Below are positions 50,141 through 59,109 of a stretch of DNA of 64,000 nucleotides, piece after piece. The first letter of the stretch is position 1; every line of letters starts with the position of its first letter. This stretch comes from Arsukibacterium sp. UBA5043. Its GTDB lineage: Bacteria; Pseudomonadota; Gammaproteobacteria; Enterobacterales; Alteromonadaceae. Below the pieces are notes generated by a model. That model worked only from the letters and a program-made list of their open reading frames with translations, ran no database searches and was not told the DNA's origin. The position numbers and the translations under genes are program-made. The DNA lies in the NCBI GenBank assembly GCA_002415085.1, contig DIBV01000017.1, forward strand, positions 124,001-188,000, given 5' to 3'.

Positions 50141-50605
50141 TCACTGACCAAACATTTTCTTTGCCCGCTCGGCAATTTCTGCGTCAGTCAGATCCTCAGT
50201 ATGGGTGGCAAACATCCAGCGATGACCAAAAGGGTCAACCAGACAACTACTGCGATCGCCCCAAAACTGATCAGCCACTTCTATTGAGAGCTTAGCACCA
50301 GCCGCTGTGGCCTGTTTAACCAGCGCATCAACATCTTCAACATAAATCATCAGGCTAACCGGGCTGTCGCCCAGCATATCCGGGCTTTTACTACACCACT
50401 CATCGCTTTGCTCGCTTAACATAAACAGCGCAGCACCAATTCGCATTTCGGCATGCATTACCGCGCCATCAGGCATATCCATCCGACTGATAAGTTCTGC
50501 GCCATAGGCTTTTTGATAGAAATCAATGGCTTTAGCGGCACCCTTAATTGTTAAATAAGGGATGGTCGAAGCATAATTTGGTGGAATAGGTAGAATAGAC
50601 GCCAT
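50141..50605 (-). CDS. VOC-family PhnB-like protein
   Basis: A 154-residue protein with the PhnB-like pattern STIPYLTIKGAAKAIDFYQKAYGA, MPDGAVMHAEMRIGAALFMLSE, LMIYVEDVDALVKQATAAGAK and DPFGHRWMFATHTEDLT. The ending resembles 3-demethylubiquinone-9-methyltransferase-like VOC proteins of unknown substrate. It lies about 100 bp upstream of the amidohydrolase on the same strand. Confidence 0.88.
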   Translation of the reverse strand: MASILPIPPNYASTIPYLTIKGAAKAIDFYQKAYGAELISRMDMPDGAVMHAEMRIGAALFMLSEQSDEWCSKSPDMLGDSPVSLMIYVEDVDALVKQATAAGAKLSIEVADQFWGDRSSCLVDPFGHRWMFATHTEDLTDAEIAERAKKMFGQ

Positions 50606-50674
50606 TTCAGTCTCCTTCTGTTGAGTTTCAGGCTTTACCAGTATAGCGGCTTTATGGTTGGCCGGCGTATCAGG

Positions 50675-51553
50675 CTACTTTGCTGAGTGCTCTTTTGCTG
50701 TTAAATAATCCAGGGTATTTACCATCTCAAATTTTGGGCTGCGACCAATAAACTCCCGCAGCATTGCGGTATGAGCTGCCCCCATTAAAATCAGTACCCG
50801 GTCATCGCTGCTCATGGGGATCCTATTTAAATTAGTATAGATTTTCATATTACGCAGATAAAACTGCGCCGCCTGCTCTGCGCCTTCAAAGCCATCACCA
50901 ATGCCAACATAAAACAGTTTATCGGCATTGGTATTAAGCATGTAATCCAGCATTAGCGGGTGATTGGTTAACTGTAATTGCTCCAGCAAAGACAGCTGTT
51001 CAAAACGCTGATTAACTTCAGCTAACCCGGGATAATGCAGAAAAGGCTGATTGGTTAATTGCAAATAGGTATCTCGGTCTACTGAATTTGTTAGCTCAGG
51101 GCTATGCTCAATAAAATCTCCCAGGCTGTAGTTGTACCCTAAATGGTTATCGATACCATATACCTTGTCGAGGCCACTTAATCTGGCGACATCAAAGCCC
51201 AGCATACTCAGCTCACCATAGCGGGTATTCAACACTTTCGGATCCGCTAAAAATGCCTGATAGGCCTGGTTCATCGTCGTCATATCCTCCGGTAAAAACT
51301 CAAGGCACACAATGGTCGGTTTAAATTGGGCAATTAATTTGGCGATGTCTTTAACCGCTTGCTGGTTAGCCTGCTTATGTTCATCAAAATTAACGACATT
51401 GGCGTCACTGCTAGCACCAAAATGAAAACTGCCTACATTTAACACTTTAATTTTATTGCCAGCGCCAGGCTCTGCGTCAGCCAGTAAAACAGAAGGAGTT
51501 GAACTACTGCAACCGACAAGGCAAAGCGCGAGTAAAAATAAGATATTTTTCAT
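50675..51553 (-). CDS. DUF5694-like lipoprotein
   Basis: A 292-residue protein with a lipoprotein signal peptide (MKNILFLLALCLVGC, lipobox LVGC). The mature part has LNVGSFHFGASSDANVVNFD, KPTIVCLEFLPED, RYGELSMLGFDVA, DNHLGY and a C-terminal VLILMGAAHTAMLREFI. The GSFHF and GAAHT pieces recall TraB/ChaN-like folds with a metal-binding His, consistent with the DUF5694 family. Function unknown; membrane-anchored in the periplasm. Confidence 0.78.
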   Translation of the reverse strand: MKNILFLLALCLVGCSSSTPSVLLADAEPGAGNKIKVLNVGSFHFGASSDANVVNFDEHKQANQQAVKDIAKLIAQFKPTIVCLEFLPEDMTTMNQAYQAFLADPKVLNTRYGELSMLGFDVARLSGLDKVYGIDNHLGYNYSLGDFIEHSPELTNSVDRDTYLQLTNQPFLHYPGLAEVNQRFEQLSLLEQLQLTNHPLMLDYMLNTNADKLFYVGIGDGFEGAEQAAQFYLRNMKIYTNLNRIPMSSDDRVLILMGAAHTAMLREFIGRSPKFEMVNTLDYLTAKEHSAK

Positions 51554-51652
51554 TTATTTAGACCATCTGTTGCATAGCAAACCAGCATAGCCAACATTGG
51601 CAAGAGCAGCAATAGCATCAGTGGCGATAAATCAGCTAGCGAATAACATTAA

Positions 51653-51717
51653 GGGTCAGATCCAATTGTTGCAGTTGTCTGCCCGGCAAAATGCAGCAGC
51701 ATCACATTGCAATTGGG
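51653..51717. repeat. REP-like palindromic element
   Basis: GGGTCAGATCC leads into CCAATTG (51662-51668), which pairs with CAATTGG (51710-51716). GGGTCAGATC ends are familiar from RAYT-type repeats and resemble the GGGTCAGGT ends around higBA. It lies between two genes. Confidence 0.5.
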
Positions 51718-51775
51718 ATTTTATACGGTTAACCGCTAAACTTTGTTTATCGATATTTACTTAGCGAGATTTAAT

Positions 51776-52423
51776 ATGCGTTTGTTATTACTGCTGGTTC
51801 TGGCTATTAGTGTGAGTGTTGTTCCGCTGCGGGCGCCGGCGGCAGAAGATCAGCATGGCTATATTGGGAATCATGGAATGGTGTTATTTGCTGCAGATGA
51901 TATTTTGCTGGCGTCACATTTACCGCTTTATCAAGCACCACATAATTATCAGCTTATCTATCAGATAACCCTGCCGCCGACTGAGCATAAAGCGGTGTTG
52001 GCTACACTGCAAAAAAGACAGCAGATGACCTTGCTGCCACAACAATTCGATTTGCGCCAACTAATCGCAGGACAAAACATCAATATTAAGGCCACGGTAT
52101 ATCATGGCCATTTTGAACGAGGTGGCAGTGTCTGGTTTGATCAGGTGCCGGTAAACTTTGCCCGCCAGCTTTATATACGGCCAATAGTGCAACCGGGCAG
52201 CGCAACTGAAGCTCGGTATGACGTGCTAAAAATTAATCAGAGCTATTTTTTAATCCATCAGATTGCTGCTAACCCGAGCTATGACCAGATATTGCGCACG
52301 GAACGGCCCCTTACTGAACCGCTGATATTAAAAGCGCCGGCTGATGTGACAGCGTTGCAGCAACTAAATGCAATGGGTATTGAGGCGACTGAAGTGTATC
52401 TGGAAACCACCGATTTTCAGTAA
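51776..52423 (+). CDS. Secreted protein of unknown function
   Basis: A 215-residue protein with a clear signal peptide (LLLLLVLAISVSVVPLRAPA before AEDQHG). The mature part has GYIGNHGMVLFAADDILLASHLPLY, HNYQLIYQITLP and LRQLIAGQNINIKATVYHGHFERGG. The His-containing HLPLY and HGHFERGG stretches are notable but not a known motif. I do not recognise a named family. ATG at 51776 is chosen by the signal peptide and a GAGA upstream. Confidence 0.7.
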   Translation: MRLLLLLVLAISVSVVPLRAPAAEDQHGYIGNHGMVLFAADDILLASHLPLYQAPHNYQLIYQITLPPTEHKAVLATLQKRQQMTLLPQQFDLRQLIAGQNINIKATVYHGHFERGGSVWFDQVPVNFARQLYIRPIVQPGSATEARYDVLKINQSYFLIHQIAANPSYDQILRTERPLTEPLILKAPADVTALQQLNAMGIEATEVYLETTDFQ

Positions 52424-52477
52424 TAATTGAGGGCGCAACTTATATCATGAGCGAGACCTTGTTGTTGATAACATAAG

Positions 52478-52972
52478 CTATTTCAGTTGCTGTTGTAATA
52501 AGGTCACCAGCGGCTGAAACTCTGCTTTATTTTTATCGTTCAGGTCAATTAAGGCCTGATGAGCGCGTAAAATCATCTGGCCTTGCTCCTGCTCACTGTA
52601 ATGTTGAGCCCCAATGCTGGTCATGTCAGCTGTCACGTTAGTTGGCTGCTGCACAATCTGAAAAGCCTGATCCAGGCATAAGCTAAACAGTAACTCATTA
52701 ATTTCATTTTGAGTTGAAAAAAGAGTGGGTTTTGCCAGGTGTTGTTGCTGACAGTAGCGAGCCAGACTGGCCAGTAAACCGACGTAGGTACTGTCGATAA
52801 ATATCGCCTGATTTAAATCAATAACCACCTGGTCGCACTGGATAGGCGCACTGAATACGCGTTCAATTAAATCATCCATACCGGTAGCATTGGTATAGCG
52901 TAGTTCACCACACAGCTTGAAATAACAACAGTTATCAATGTTGGCAAACAGAATTTGAGATGACTCACTCAT
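52478..52972 (-). CDS. STAS-domain anti-anti-sigma-like protein
   Basis: A 164-residue protein with an N-terminal STAS domain (about 1-110): CDQVVIDLNQAIFIDSTYVGLLASLARYC holds the usual phosphorylatable Ser in IDSTYVG. A helical tail of about 50 residues follows. It starts 3 bp after the stop of the receiver-PP2C gene and is its likely dephosphorylation substrate, as in RsbU/RsbV or HsbR/HsbA systems. The anti-sigma kinase is not in the window. Confidence 0.87.
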   Translation of the reverse strand: MSESSQILFANIDNCCYFKLCGELRYTNATGMDDLIERVFSAPIQCDQVVIDLNQAIFIDSTYVGLLASLARYCQQQHLAKPTLFSTQNEINELLFSLCLDQAFQIVQQPTNVTADMTSIGAQHYSEQEQGQMILRAHQALIDLNDKNKAEFQPLVTLLQQQLK

Positions 52973-52975
52973 GGG

Positions 52976-54349
52976 TTACTCGCTTAGCGGATTATCAGGC
53001 GGATCAGTAACGTCCCGGCTCAACTTTAGTATAGTCAGATCATCGGGCAATGTTTGTCTGGGATCAATATTCAGTGCCTGCAGCAAGCCTGCAATATCCG
53101 TTGCGGCAATGCTCTTATCGAGCAGAAACTGCAGCTTTGATTCCGTTGTGGACTGAGGCAGCAAATCTAACAGGCCATCTGAGCACAGCACAATGCCACT
53201 ATGTTCAGCCAACGTCAGCTGTTGGTTGCGATACTCGCTAAAATCGAACATGCCTGCCGGTGTGCTTTTGAGCTCAAGATAGTTTGCCTGTTGCTGTTGC
53301 TGCACTAAGGGCCAGGGATAAGCACCAGCATTAGCGTAGGTAAGCGTATTGCTGCGGGTATCTAATACGGCGTAAAACAGCGCAATATACTTTGTGATGT
53401 TTTCCCGCAGCAATTCGCTGTTTAACGTGCCTAGCATCGCCGCCGGATCGAGCAACGTATCGGCATTGCCGCGTTGATAACGCTCATAATATGAGCTGAC
53501 AAAACGCTTTAAGTAAACCGTAACAAAGGCAGAGGCCACGCCATGCCCTGACACATCTGCGATATAAAACACCACCCGGTGCGGATCGGCATTAAAATAA
53601 TCAACAAAGTCACCACTCATGTATGCCGAAGGAAAAAGTGCATGACTAAATTGATATTCACCACAGCGAAACCGCTCTGGCGGTAACATTTTAAACTGTA
53701 CCTGTTTACCTGCCCGCTCGCCTGCTTCCAGCTCAGCCAGCGATTGCTGAAGTTGCTGATTACTAACTGCCAGCTCTGCTGTTCGGGCCTGGACCTTCGC
53801 CTCAAGAGTATCGTTAAGTTTGGCCAGCTCAGCAATAGCGGTATAGGCGCGCAGCGCCGACAATACCGTGGTGGTTAAGCGTTGGACCGTGAGCTCTGTT
53901 TTAGCCCGGTAATCATTAATATCGTAATCCTGCACTACTTTTTGTTCTGGCGCCTGGCCAGCCTGACCGGTTCGTAACACAATCCGTACTAAATGATTTT
54001 GTAAAGTATCGCGAATATAGTGCACCAGCGTCAGCCCGGCGTCATCGGTTTCCATTACTACATCCAGTAAAACCAATGCAATATCATGATTACTGGCAAG
54101 GATCGGTTTTGCTTCGCTTGCACTGAACGCACTGATAAATTTAAGCTTGTGGTTTTGAAAATTAAAATCACGCAGTGCCAGCAATGTTACCTTATGAATT
54201 TCTGGATCATCATCAACAATAAGCACCGTCCAATACTGATGCTCAGTTATCGGCGCGTTGTTGTCTTCTGCAAACAGCATTAGCTCGGAATGAGCAGCCG
54301 ATTCTTCCAAAGCTGAAGTGCTATTGTTTGGAGCAACGTTGTGAACCAT
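52976..54349 (-). CDS. Response regulator fused to PP2C/SpoIIE phosphatase
   Basis: A 457-residue protein: receiver domain (about 40-165; IVDDDPE, phosphoacceptor Asp96 in LVLLDVVME), a coiled coil (about 195-235, LEAKVQARTAELAVSNQQLQ) and a SpoIIE/RsbU phosphatase (about 250-450; GDFVDYF, IADVSGHGVASAFV, LCSDGLLDLLP, DDLTILKL). It should control a partner-switch pathway through the adjacent STAS protein. ATG at 54349 follows GAGGAAG by 6 nt; frames up to 54442 lack support. The 54350-54729 gap upstream has small palindromes only. Confidence 0.9.
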   Translation of the reverse strand: MVHNVAPNNSTSALEESAAHSELMLFAEDNNAPITEHQYWTVLIVDDDPEIHKVTLLALRDFNFQNHKLKFISAFSASEAKPILASNHDIALVLLDVVMETDDAGLTLVHYIRDTLQNHLVRIVLRTGQAGQAPEQKVVQDYDINDYRAKTELTVQRLTTTVLSALRAYTAIAELAKLNDTLEAKVQARTAELAVSNQQLQQSLAELEAGERAGKQVQFKMLPPERFRCGEYQFSHALFPSAYMSGDFVDYFNADPHRVVFYIADVSGHGVASAFVTVYLKRFVSSYYERYQRGNADTLLDPAAMLGTLNSELLRENITKYIALFYAVLDTRSNTLTYANAGAYPWPLVQQQQQANYLELKSTPAGMFDFSEYRNQQLTLAEHSGIVLCSDGLLDLLPQSTTESKLQFLLDKSIAATDIAGLLQALNIDPRQTLPDDLTILKLSRDVTDPPDNPLSE

Positions 54350-54729
54350 CCCACGCTTCCTCACATTAATAAATGTGCTTACTGACGGTAGCATAGTTAA
54401 GCAACCGCGAAAACACCCAACTTTCAGATCCTGAAAACACATCTTTACCCTAGTAAAAATTACCGGCTAAGGGGTTAAAGTATGAAATAAATGCGCTGTT
54501 CAGTATCCCCTGGCCGTGGGTTTAACGGATAACCAAAATAAACGTGATCCACATTAAAATACATAATATCAATAAGTTAATCTGTCACTTTATTTATTTA
54601 AAAACCAAAATTTCAGATTGGCCTGCTTGCTGCAGCAGTAGCGTTGTCCTGACAGCAGGATGGCAGCGGCAGCCAAACGTTGCTATCAACATCCGCTGTA
54701 ATTTTTAATTAGAATGGAGAACGCATCTT

Positions 54730-55182
54730 ATGGCACAGTTAAATAATCCAGAAATTAAACATGTACATGACATTATTCAGGTACTCAACAGTGGTATTGA
54801 TTTTTACGGTGATGCGAAAGAAAAAGTAGATGACGATCAACTGGCACAATTTTTTGACCGGATGCTGAACGCAAGGCGGCTGATAAAAGAACGCCTGCAA
54901 CCGTTCGCTATTGCAGAAGATGGTGAGCGTGAAGATGGCTCAGCCTTTACCGTCGAGGCCCGCAAAGTATATACCAAGGTCATTGGTGCGATGTCATCTG
55001 ATAAAGAGCATACTTATATCAGCCAGCTGGAAGAAGTAGAAGACAAAACGTTGGAAGAGTTGAAAGCCGCATTAAAAGAAAACCAGCCGCCACAGTTTGA
55101 GACGGCCCTGCGCCAGTCATTAACAACGATGCAGGAGTGCCATGATGAAATGCGGGCACTGAAAAAAGCAACCAGCCACTAA
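54730..55182 (+). CDS. DUF2383 (PA2169-like) four-helix-bundle protein
   Basis: A 150-residue, highly charged helical protein: HVHDIIQVLNSGIDFYGDAKEKV, FFDRMLNARRLIKERLQPF, ISQLEEVEDKTLEELKAAL and TTMQECHDEMRALK. The pattern fits the ferritin-like DUF2383/PA2169 family, whose role is unknown and which is often linked to stress conditions. AATGGAGAACGC precedes the ATG. It has its own terminator. Confidence 0.85.
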   Translation: MAQLNNPEIKHVHDIIQVLNSGIDFYGDAKEKVDDDQLAQFFDRMLNARRLIKERLQPFAIAEDGEREDGSAFTVEARKVYTKVIGAMSSDKEHTYISQLEEVEDKTLEELKAALKENQPPQFETALRQSLTTMQECHDEMRALKKATSH

Positions 55183-55196
55183 CTGGTTTAAAAACT

Positions 55197-55224
55197 AAAA
55201 AAACGGCCGTTCAGGCCGTTTTTT
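55197..55224. terminator. Bidirectional terminator between 54730 gene and the asnO-like gene
   Basis: AAAAAAACGGCC, loop GTTCA, GGCCGTTTTTT: a perfect GC stem with A and T tracts on both sides. Confidence 0.9.
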
Positions 55225-55268
55225 CTTCCTGATACTGCTGGCTTACTGCAGGCTCGCCTGGCAAACAG

Positions 55269-57038
55269 TCAGTGAATACCGTGGCGCTGCAACCAAAGTT
55301 CCAGTAAGGTGGCCTGCCACAATTTTGAGCCAAATTTGCCAGTGTAATGTTCCGGTGCTGCCAGCATGGCATCAATATAGTTCATATTAAACAGCTTACG
55401 GGCTCTGGCTTCCGGCTGACTGAATACCTCTTTAGCCAGCTCCAGATATTCGCCCTGCATCTGGCGCAGGGCCGGTACCGGGAAATAGCCTTTTGGACGA
55501 TCGATAACGGCACTGGGTATAATATCTCTGGCGACCTGCTTTAACAAATACTTACCGCCATCGCGCAGTTTTAAAGGGTGCGGGATCTGAAATGCCAGCT
55601 CGACCAGTTCATGATCCAGAAAAGGCACCCGCGCTTCCAAACCGAAAGCCATGGTCATGTTATCGACCCGTTTTACCGGATCATCGACCAGCATCACCGA
55701 AGTGTCCAAATGCAGCGCTTTATCTACCGGCAAGCGTGCACCACAATTGGCAAAATGGTGTTGCACCAGCTTAAGCGACTCGTTACTCAGACAGAATTCC
55801 GGTGCCAGCACTTTCGACAGCGCTTGTTCATCCCACGAAAAATAGGCCTGTGCATAGCGCTCTGCTGCATCCTGTTCTGAAACATCGGTCATCGGTGGAT
55901 ACCAGTGATAACCGGCAAACACCTCATCTGCGCCCTGGCCGCTTTGCACCACTTTAACATGCTGGCTAACTGCCTGAGCTAGCAGATAAAAACCGATAAC
56001 GTCGTGGCTGACCATCGGCTCAGACATTGCATCTATGCAGGGCCGCAAATGCTCTAATAAGGTACCGTGCCGGGCAAAAATCTTGTTGTGCTCAGTATCG
56101 TAATGACCGGCAATAATGTCAGAGTATTTGAATTCATTACCCTCTTCTTCTGCCACATTGTCAAAGCCAATCGAAAACGTATGCAACTTTTTCTGGCCCA
56201 GTTCGCTTAGCATTCCTACCAGCAACGATGAGTCAACCCCGCCGGACAGCAATACACCTACCGGCACATCGGCTTCCAGCCGGCGTTTGGCACTGCTAAA
56301 TAAAGACGCTTTCAGTGCCTCCTGCCAGTCCTGTTCGCTGCGCTTGTCGCTGTCGTCTACTTTGCTGTTCAGCTGCCAGTAACAGCCCTGGCTTATTTCA
56401 CCGTCAGCACTGACTTTTAACCAGTGCCCTGGTAGCAATTTATGCACATTGCTAAATAAGGTGTCTGCGCCAACAATGGCCCGGAACGACATATACTGAT
56501 GCACGCCTAACGGGCTTAATTTTGCCGGAACTTCCGGACATTTTAATAAAGATGGCAGGGTTGATGAAAACCAGAAACCCGTTTGATTATGGTGATAATA
56601 CAAGGGTTTTATTCCCAACCGATCGCGGGCAAAAAAAGTACTGTTGCTGTCACGATGCCAGATTGCAAAGGCAAACATACCATTAAAACGGCTCATGCAT
56701 TGCTCCTGCCACTGGGCATAAGCCTTCAGAATTACTTCGGTATCACTGGTGGAAAAGAACTGATGCCCCAGTTGCTCCAGCTCCTGTCGCAATGCTTTGT
56801 AGTTGTAAATACAGCCGTTAAATACGATGGTCAGCCCCAGGCGGGCATCATGCATCGGCTGGGCCCCTGCTGCTGTTAAGTCAATGACTTTCAGCCGCTG
56901 ATGGCCAAAACAGGTATTCCCTTGCGCTGTTAACCCCCAGCCATCCGGGCCACGCGGTGCCAGACACTCCAACATTGAATTAACATAGTGACTTGACGCT
57001 TTACCCTGAAAATTTACTTCTCCTGCTATTCCACACAT
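55269..57038 (-). CDS. AsnO-like asparagine synthase family protein (N-acetylglutaminylglutamine amidotransferase type)
   Basis: A 589-residue two-domain enzyme. The class II glutaminase starts with MCGIAGE (Cys2 nucleophile), with CLAPRGPDGWG and VFNGCIYNYKAL; the synthetase domain has the PP-loop LLSGGVDSSLLVGM. Length and text, in particular the end GSKLWQATLLELWLQRHGI, fit the AsnO type that amidates N-acetylglutaminylglutamine, an osmolyte of Pseudomonas. The usual partner (a GNAT plus ATP-grasp fusion) is missing; instead a RimK-like ligase and a glutamine amidotransferase are divergent. So the real product may be another amidated peptide. Confidence 0.82.
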   Translation of the reverse strand: MCGIAGEVNFQGKASSHYVNSMLECLAPRGPDGWGLTAQGNTCFGHQRLKVIDLTAAGAQPMHDARLGLTIVFNGCIYNYKALRQELEQLGHQFFSTSDTEVILKAYAQWQEQCMSRFNGMFAFAIWHRDSNSTFFARDRLGIKPLYYHHNQTGFWFSSTLPSLLKCPEVPAKLSPLGVHQYMSFRAIVGADTLFSNVHKLLPGHWLKVSADGEISQGCYWQLNSKVDDSDKRSEQDWQEALKASLFSSAKRRLEADVPVGVLLSGGVDSSLLVGMLSELGQKKLHTFSIGFDNVAEEEGNEFKYSDIIAGHYDTEHNKIFARHGTLLEHLRPCIDAMSEPMVSHDVIGFYLLAQAVSQHVKVVQSGQGADEVFAGYHWYPPMTDVSEQDAAERYAQAYFSWDEQALSKVLAPEFCLSNESLKLVQHHFANCGARLPVDKALHLDTSVMLVDDPVKRVDNMTMAFGLEARVPFLDHELVELAFQIPHPLKLRDGGKYLLKQVARDIIPSAVIDRPKGYFPVPALRQMQGEYLELAKEVFSQPEARARKLFNMNYIDAMLAAPEHYTGKFGSKLWQATLLELWLQRHGIH

Positions 57039-57259
57039 ACTAACCCTCTGATTAAATTATCAGTTGCCACCGGCTTCGCTTCAGCTGAAAGATAACCAGG
57101 ATAAGCAATCTGATTGAGTAGCAAATCTACACTTGTGATCATTCCCTTTACTGAAAAGCTTAAGTTTAGCTATAAATCTGAATTTTTGGAGGAAGAAACC
57201 GATTTTTGTCGCTATGCTAAAGTTAACCTTAAAGCAACAATTAGTGAGAGAACACTAAT

Positions 57260-58213
57260 ATGAATATTTGCATCTTATCTACGGACCAGGAACAGGACGA
57301 TCAACGATTGCTCGATGCAGCCAGAGCAAAAGGCCACAAAGCAGAACGCTATAACATTCGCGATATCAGCATGGTACTGACCAGTGAAAAACCGGTTATT
57401 TATTGGCGGGATCAGGAGATAACCAAAAGCCTCGACGCCATTATTCCACGATTGAACGTCAATTTTACCGATTACGGCACCAATGTGTTGCAGCAGTTTA
57501 TTTGCAGCCAGACTTATGTCAGTGAGTCGCCTGCTGCACTGCGCCTGGGACGGGACAAACTTAAAAGTCTGCAATACCTGCTGGCCAGGGGCCTGCCATT
57601 TCCGGCGACCGGTATTGCCTATACCCCGCAAGGGTTCCGGCAACTGGCCAAAACCATTGGTATACCGATGATTGTTAAATTAATTGAGAGCACCGAAGGC
57701 ACTGGTATTTTCCTGGCTAAAAATCTAAAAGAGATGGATAACATCGTTAAAACCTTTGGTCAGCTTGGTGCCAGCTATATTATTCAGTCTTTTATTACCG
57801 AAGCGGCCGGTACTGATGTCAGAGCTTTTGTGGTTGGCGGCAAAGTCGTGGCCGCAATGTGTCGCCGCTCCCAGGATGGCGACTTCAGATCGAATGTCGC
57901 ACTCGGCGGTCGCTCAGAGCCTTATCAGCTGACCGCCAGGGAACAAGAAATAGTACTGTCAGCAACAGCAGCCATCGGTATCAATGTCGCTGGTGTCGAT
58001 TTTGTCCGCTCTGATTCCGGGCCAATGCTGCTGGAAGTTAACGTTTCACCGGATTTTACCGGCGAGCAGGGCATTGAAAATATAACCGGCGTCAATATTG
58101 CCGATGCGATAATCGACCATGTGGTCGGCAGGGTGTGCAACTTTTATCAGCATCACTATACTAGTGCTACCGTACTTGAATCACCACGGGGGATTTTATG
58201 TGCCGATGGATAG
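57260..58213 (+). CDS. RimK-like ATP-grasp ligase
   Basis: A 317-residue ATP-grasp enzyme of the RimK group: DAIIPRLNVNFTDYGTNVLQQF, ALRLGRDKLKSLQYLLARGLPFP, MIVKLIESTEGTGIFLAKN, IIQSFITEAAGTDVRAFVVGG and GVDFVRSDSGPMLLEVNVSPDF. RimK itself adds glutamates to ribosomal protein S6; relatives join amino acids in small peptides. It is divergent from the asnO-like gene and overlaps the next gene by 16 bp. Genuine RimK and a peptide-osmolyte ligase are both possible; context favours the second. Confidence 0.85.
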   Translation: MNICILSTDQEQDDQRLLDAARAKGHKAERYNIRDISMVLTSEKPVIYWRDQEITKSLDAIIPRLNVNFTDYGTNVLQQFICSQTYVSESPAALRLGRDKLKSLQYLLARGLPFPATGIAYTPQGFRQLAKTIGIPMIVKLIESTEGTGIFLAKNLKEMDNIVKTFGQLGASYIIQSFITEAAGTDVRAFVVGGKVVAAMCRRSQDGDFRSNVALGGRSEPYQLTAREQEIVLSATAAIGINVAGVDFVRSDSGPMLLEVNVSPDFTGEQGIENITGVNIADAIIDHVVGRVCNFYQHHYTSATVLESPRGILCADG

Positions 58214-59031
58214 CCTACACTGGCAAACCAGTTTATCTTGATACCCTTGTTACTAAGCCAGATCACTCACTGGTGGTGCAAAGCCGACACAGCCAGATGA
58301 ATTTCACCACCAGTGGTGAACTGCTCAGTATTAATGGCGATGGCTTTGGCATTGGCTGGTACGACGAACGCGAAGAGCCAGGTTTATTTAAAGATGATCT
58401 GCCTGCCTGGCATAATACTAATCTTGACAGCTTATGCCATCATATAAAGTCACATACCTTTCTGGCCCATATCAGAGCCTCGACTACCGGTGATATTCAG
58501 CGGGCTAACTGTCACCCGTTCCGGTATAGAAACTGGATATTTCAACATAATGGTCACGTCAGCCACTTCAATAAAATACGTCGTGCGCTGCAAATGAAGA
58601 TTAGTCCTGAACTCTTTCCGCTGCTGCAAGGCACTACCGACAGCGAAACCTTTTTTTATCTGGCTATTAGCTATGGCTTGCCAGACAATCCTAAAGCCGC
58701 AATGCAGAAAATGGTCAGAGAAGTATTGCAGGTGCTGAACGAAACGGGTCAAGACGGCGTGCTTAATTTGTCATGTGCATTTTCCGATGGCAATAGACTA
58801 TACACCTTGCGTTATTCGTATAATGAAGCACCGATGACTCAGTTTGTGTCAACAGATACCAATTGTATGCAGGAGTTTGCCAACAGCAAACCGCAAATAC
58901 CAGCGGGAAGCACCATAATTGTCTCTGAACCACTGGATGACATTAGTGATAAGTGGACAAAGATCCCAAATAACTCTTTTACTACTGTGTTCCAGAACGA
59001 AGTGAAGACAGAACGCTTTCTTGATGATTAA
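58198..59031 (+). CDS. Class II glutamine amidotransferase (YafJ/EgtC-like)
   Basis: A 277-residue Ntn-type amidotransferase domain with Cys2 nucleophile (MCRWIAYTG), GFGIGWYDEREEPGLFKDD, HIRASTTGDIQRANCHPF and IFQHNGHV. It resembles YafJ and EgtC; EgtC hydrolyses gamma-glutamyl bonds. It overlaps the RimK-like gene and is surely translated with it. A gamma-glutamyl hydrolase or transfer step on the RimK-like product is a reasonable guess. Confidence 0.85.
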   Translation: MCRWIAYTGKPVYLDTLVTKPDHSLVVQSRHSQMNFTTSGELLSINGDGFGIGWYDEREEPGLFKDDLPAWHNTNLDSLCHHIKSHTFLAHIRASTTGDIQRANCHPFRYRNWIFQHNGHVSHFNKIRRALQMKISPELFPLLQGTTDSETFFYLAISYGLPDNPKAAMQKMVREVLQVLNETGQDGVLNLSCAFSDGNRLYTLRYSYNEAPMTQFVSTDTNCMQEFANSKPQIPAGSTIIVSEPLDDISDKWTKIPNNSFTTVFQNEVKTERFLDD

Positions 59032-59066
59032 ACAGCATGTCGCTGTTTACAGTCATCTGATTAGCC

Positions 59067-59098
59067 ACAAAAAAACGGCCGATGCAGGCCGTTTTTGT
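59067..59098. terminator. Bidirectional terminator between 58198 gene and secF
   Basis: ACAAAAAAACGGCC, loop GATGCA, GGCCGTTTTTGT: GC stem with A/T tracts both ways, between convergent units. Its stem is the same ACGGCC/GGCCGT as at 55197. Confidence 0.9.
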
Positions 59099-59109
59099 AA
59101 CAACAATGA

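Noticed and set aside
54422-54436. Palindrome TTTCAGATCCTGAAA upstream of the receiver-PP2C gene as an operator
   Set aside because: Single copy, and part of it lies in the unused upstream reading frame; no link to a known regulator.
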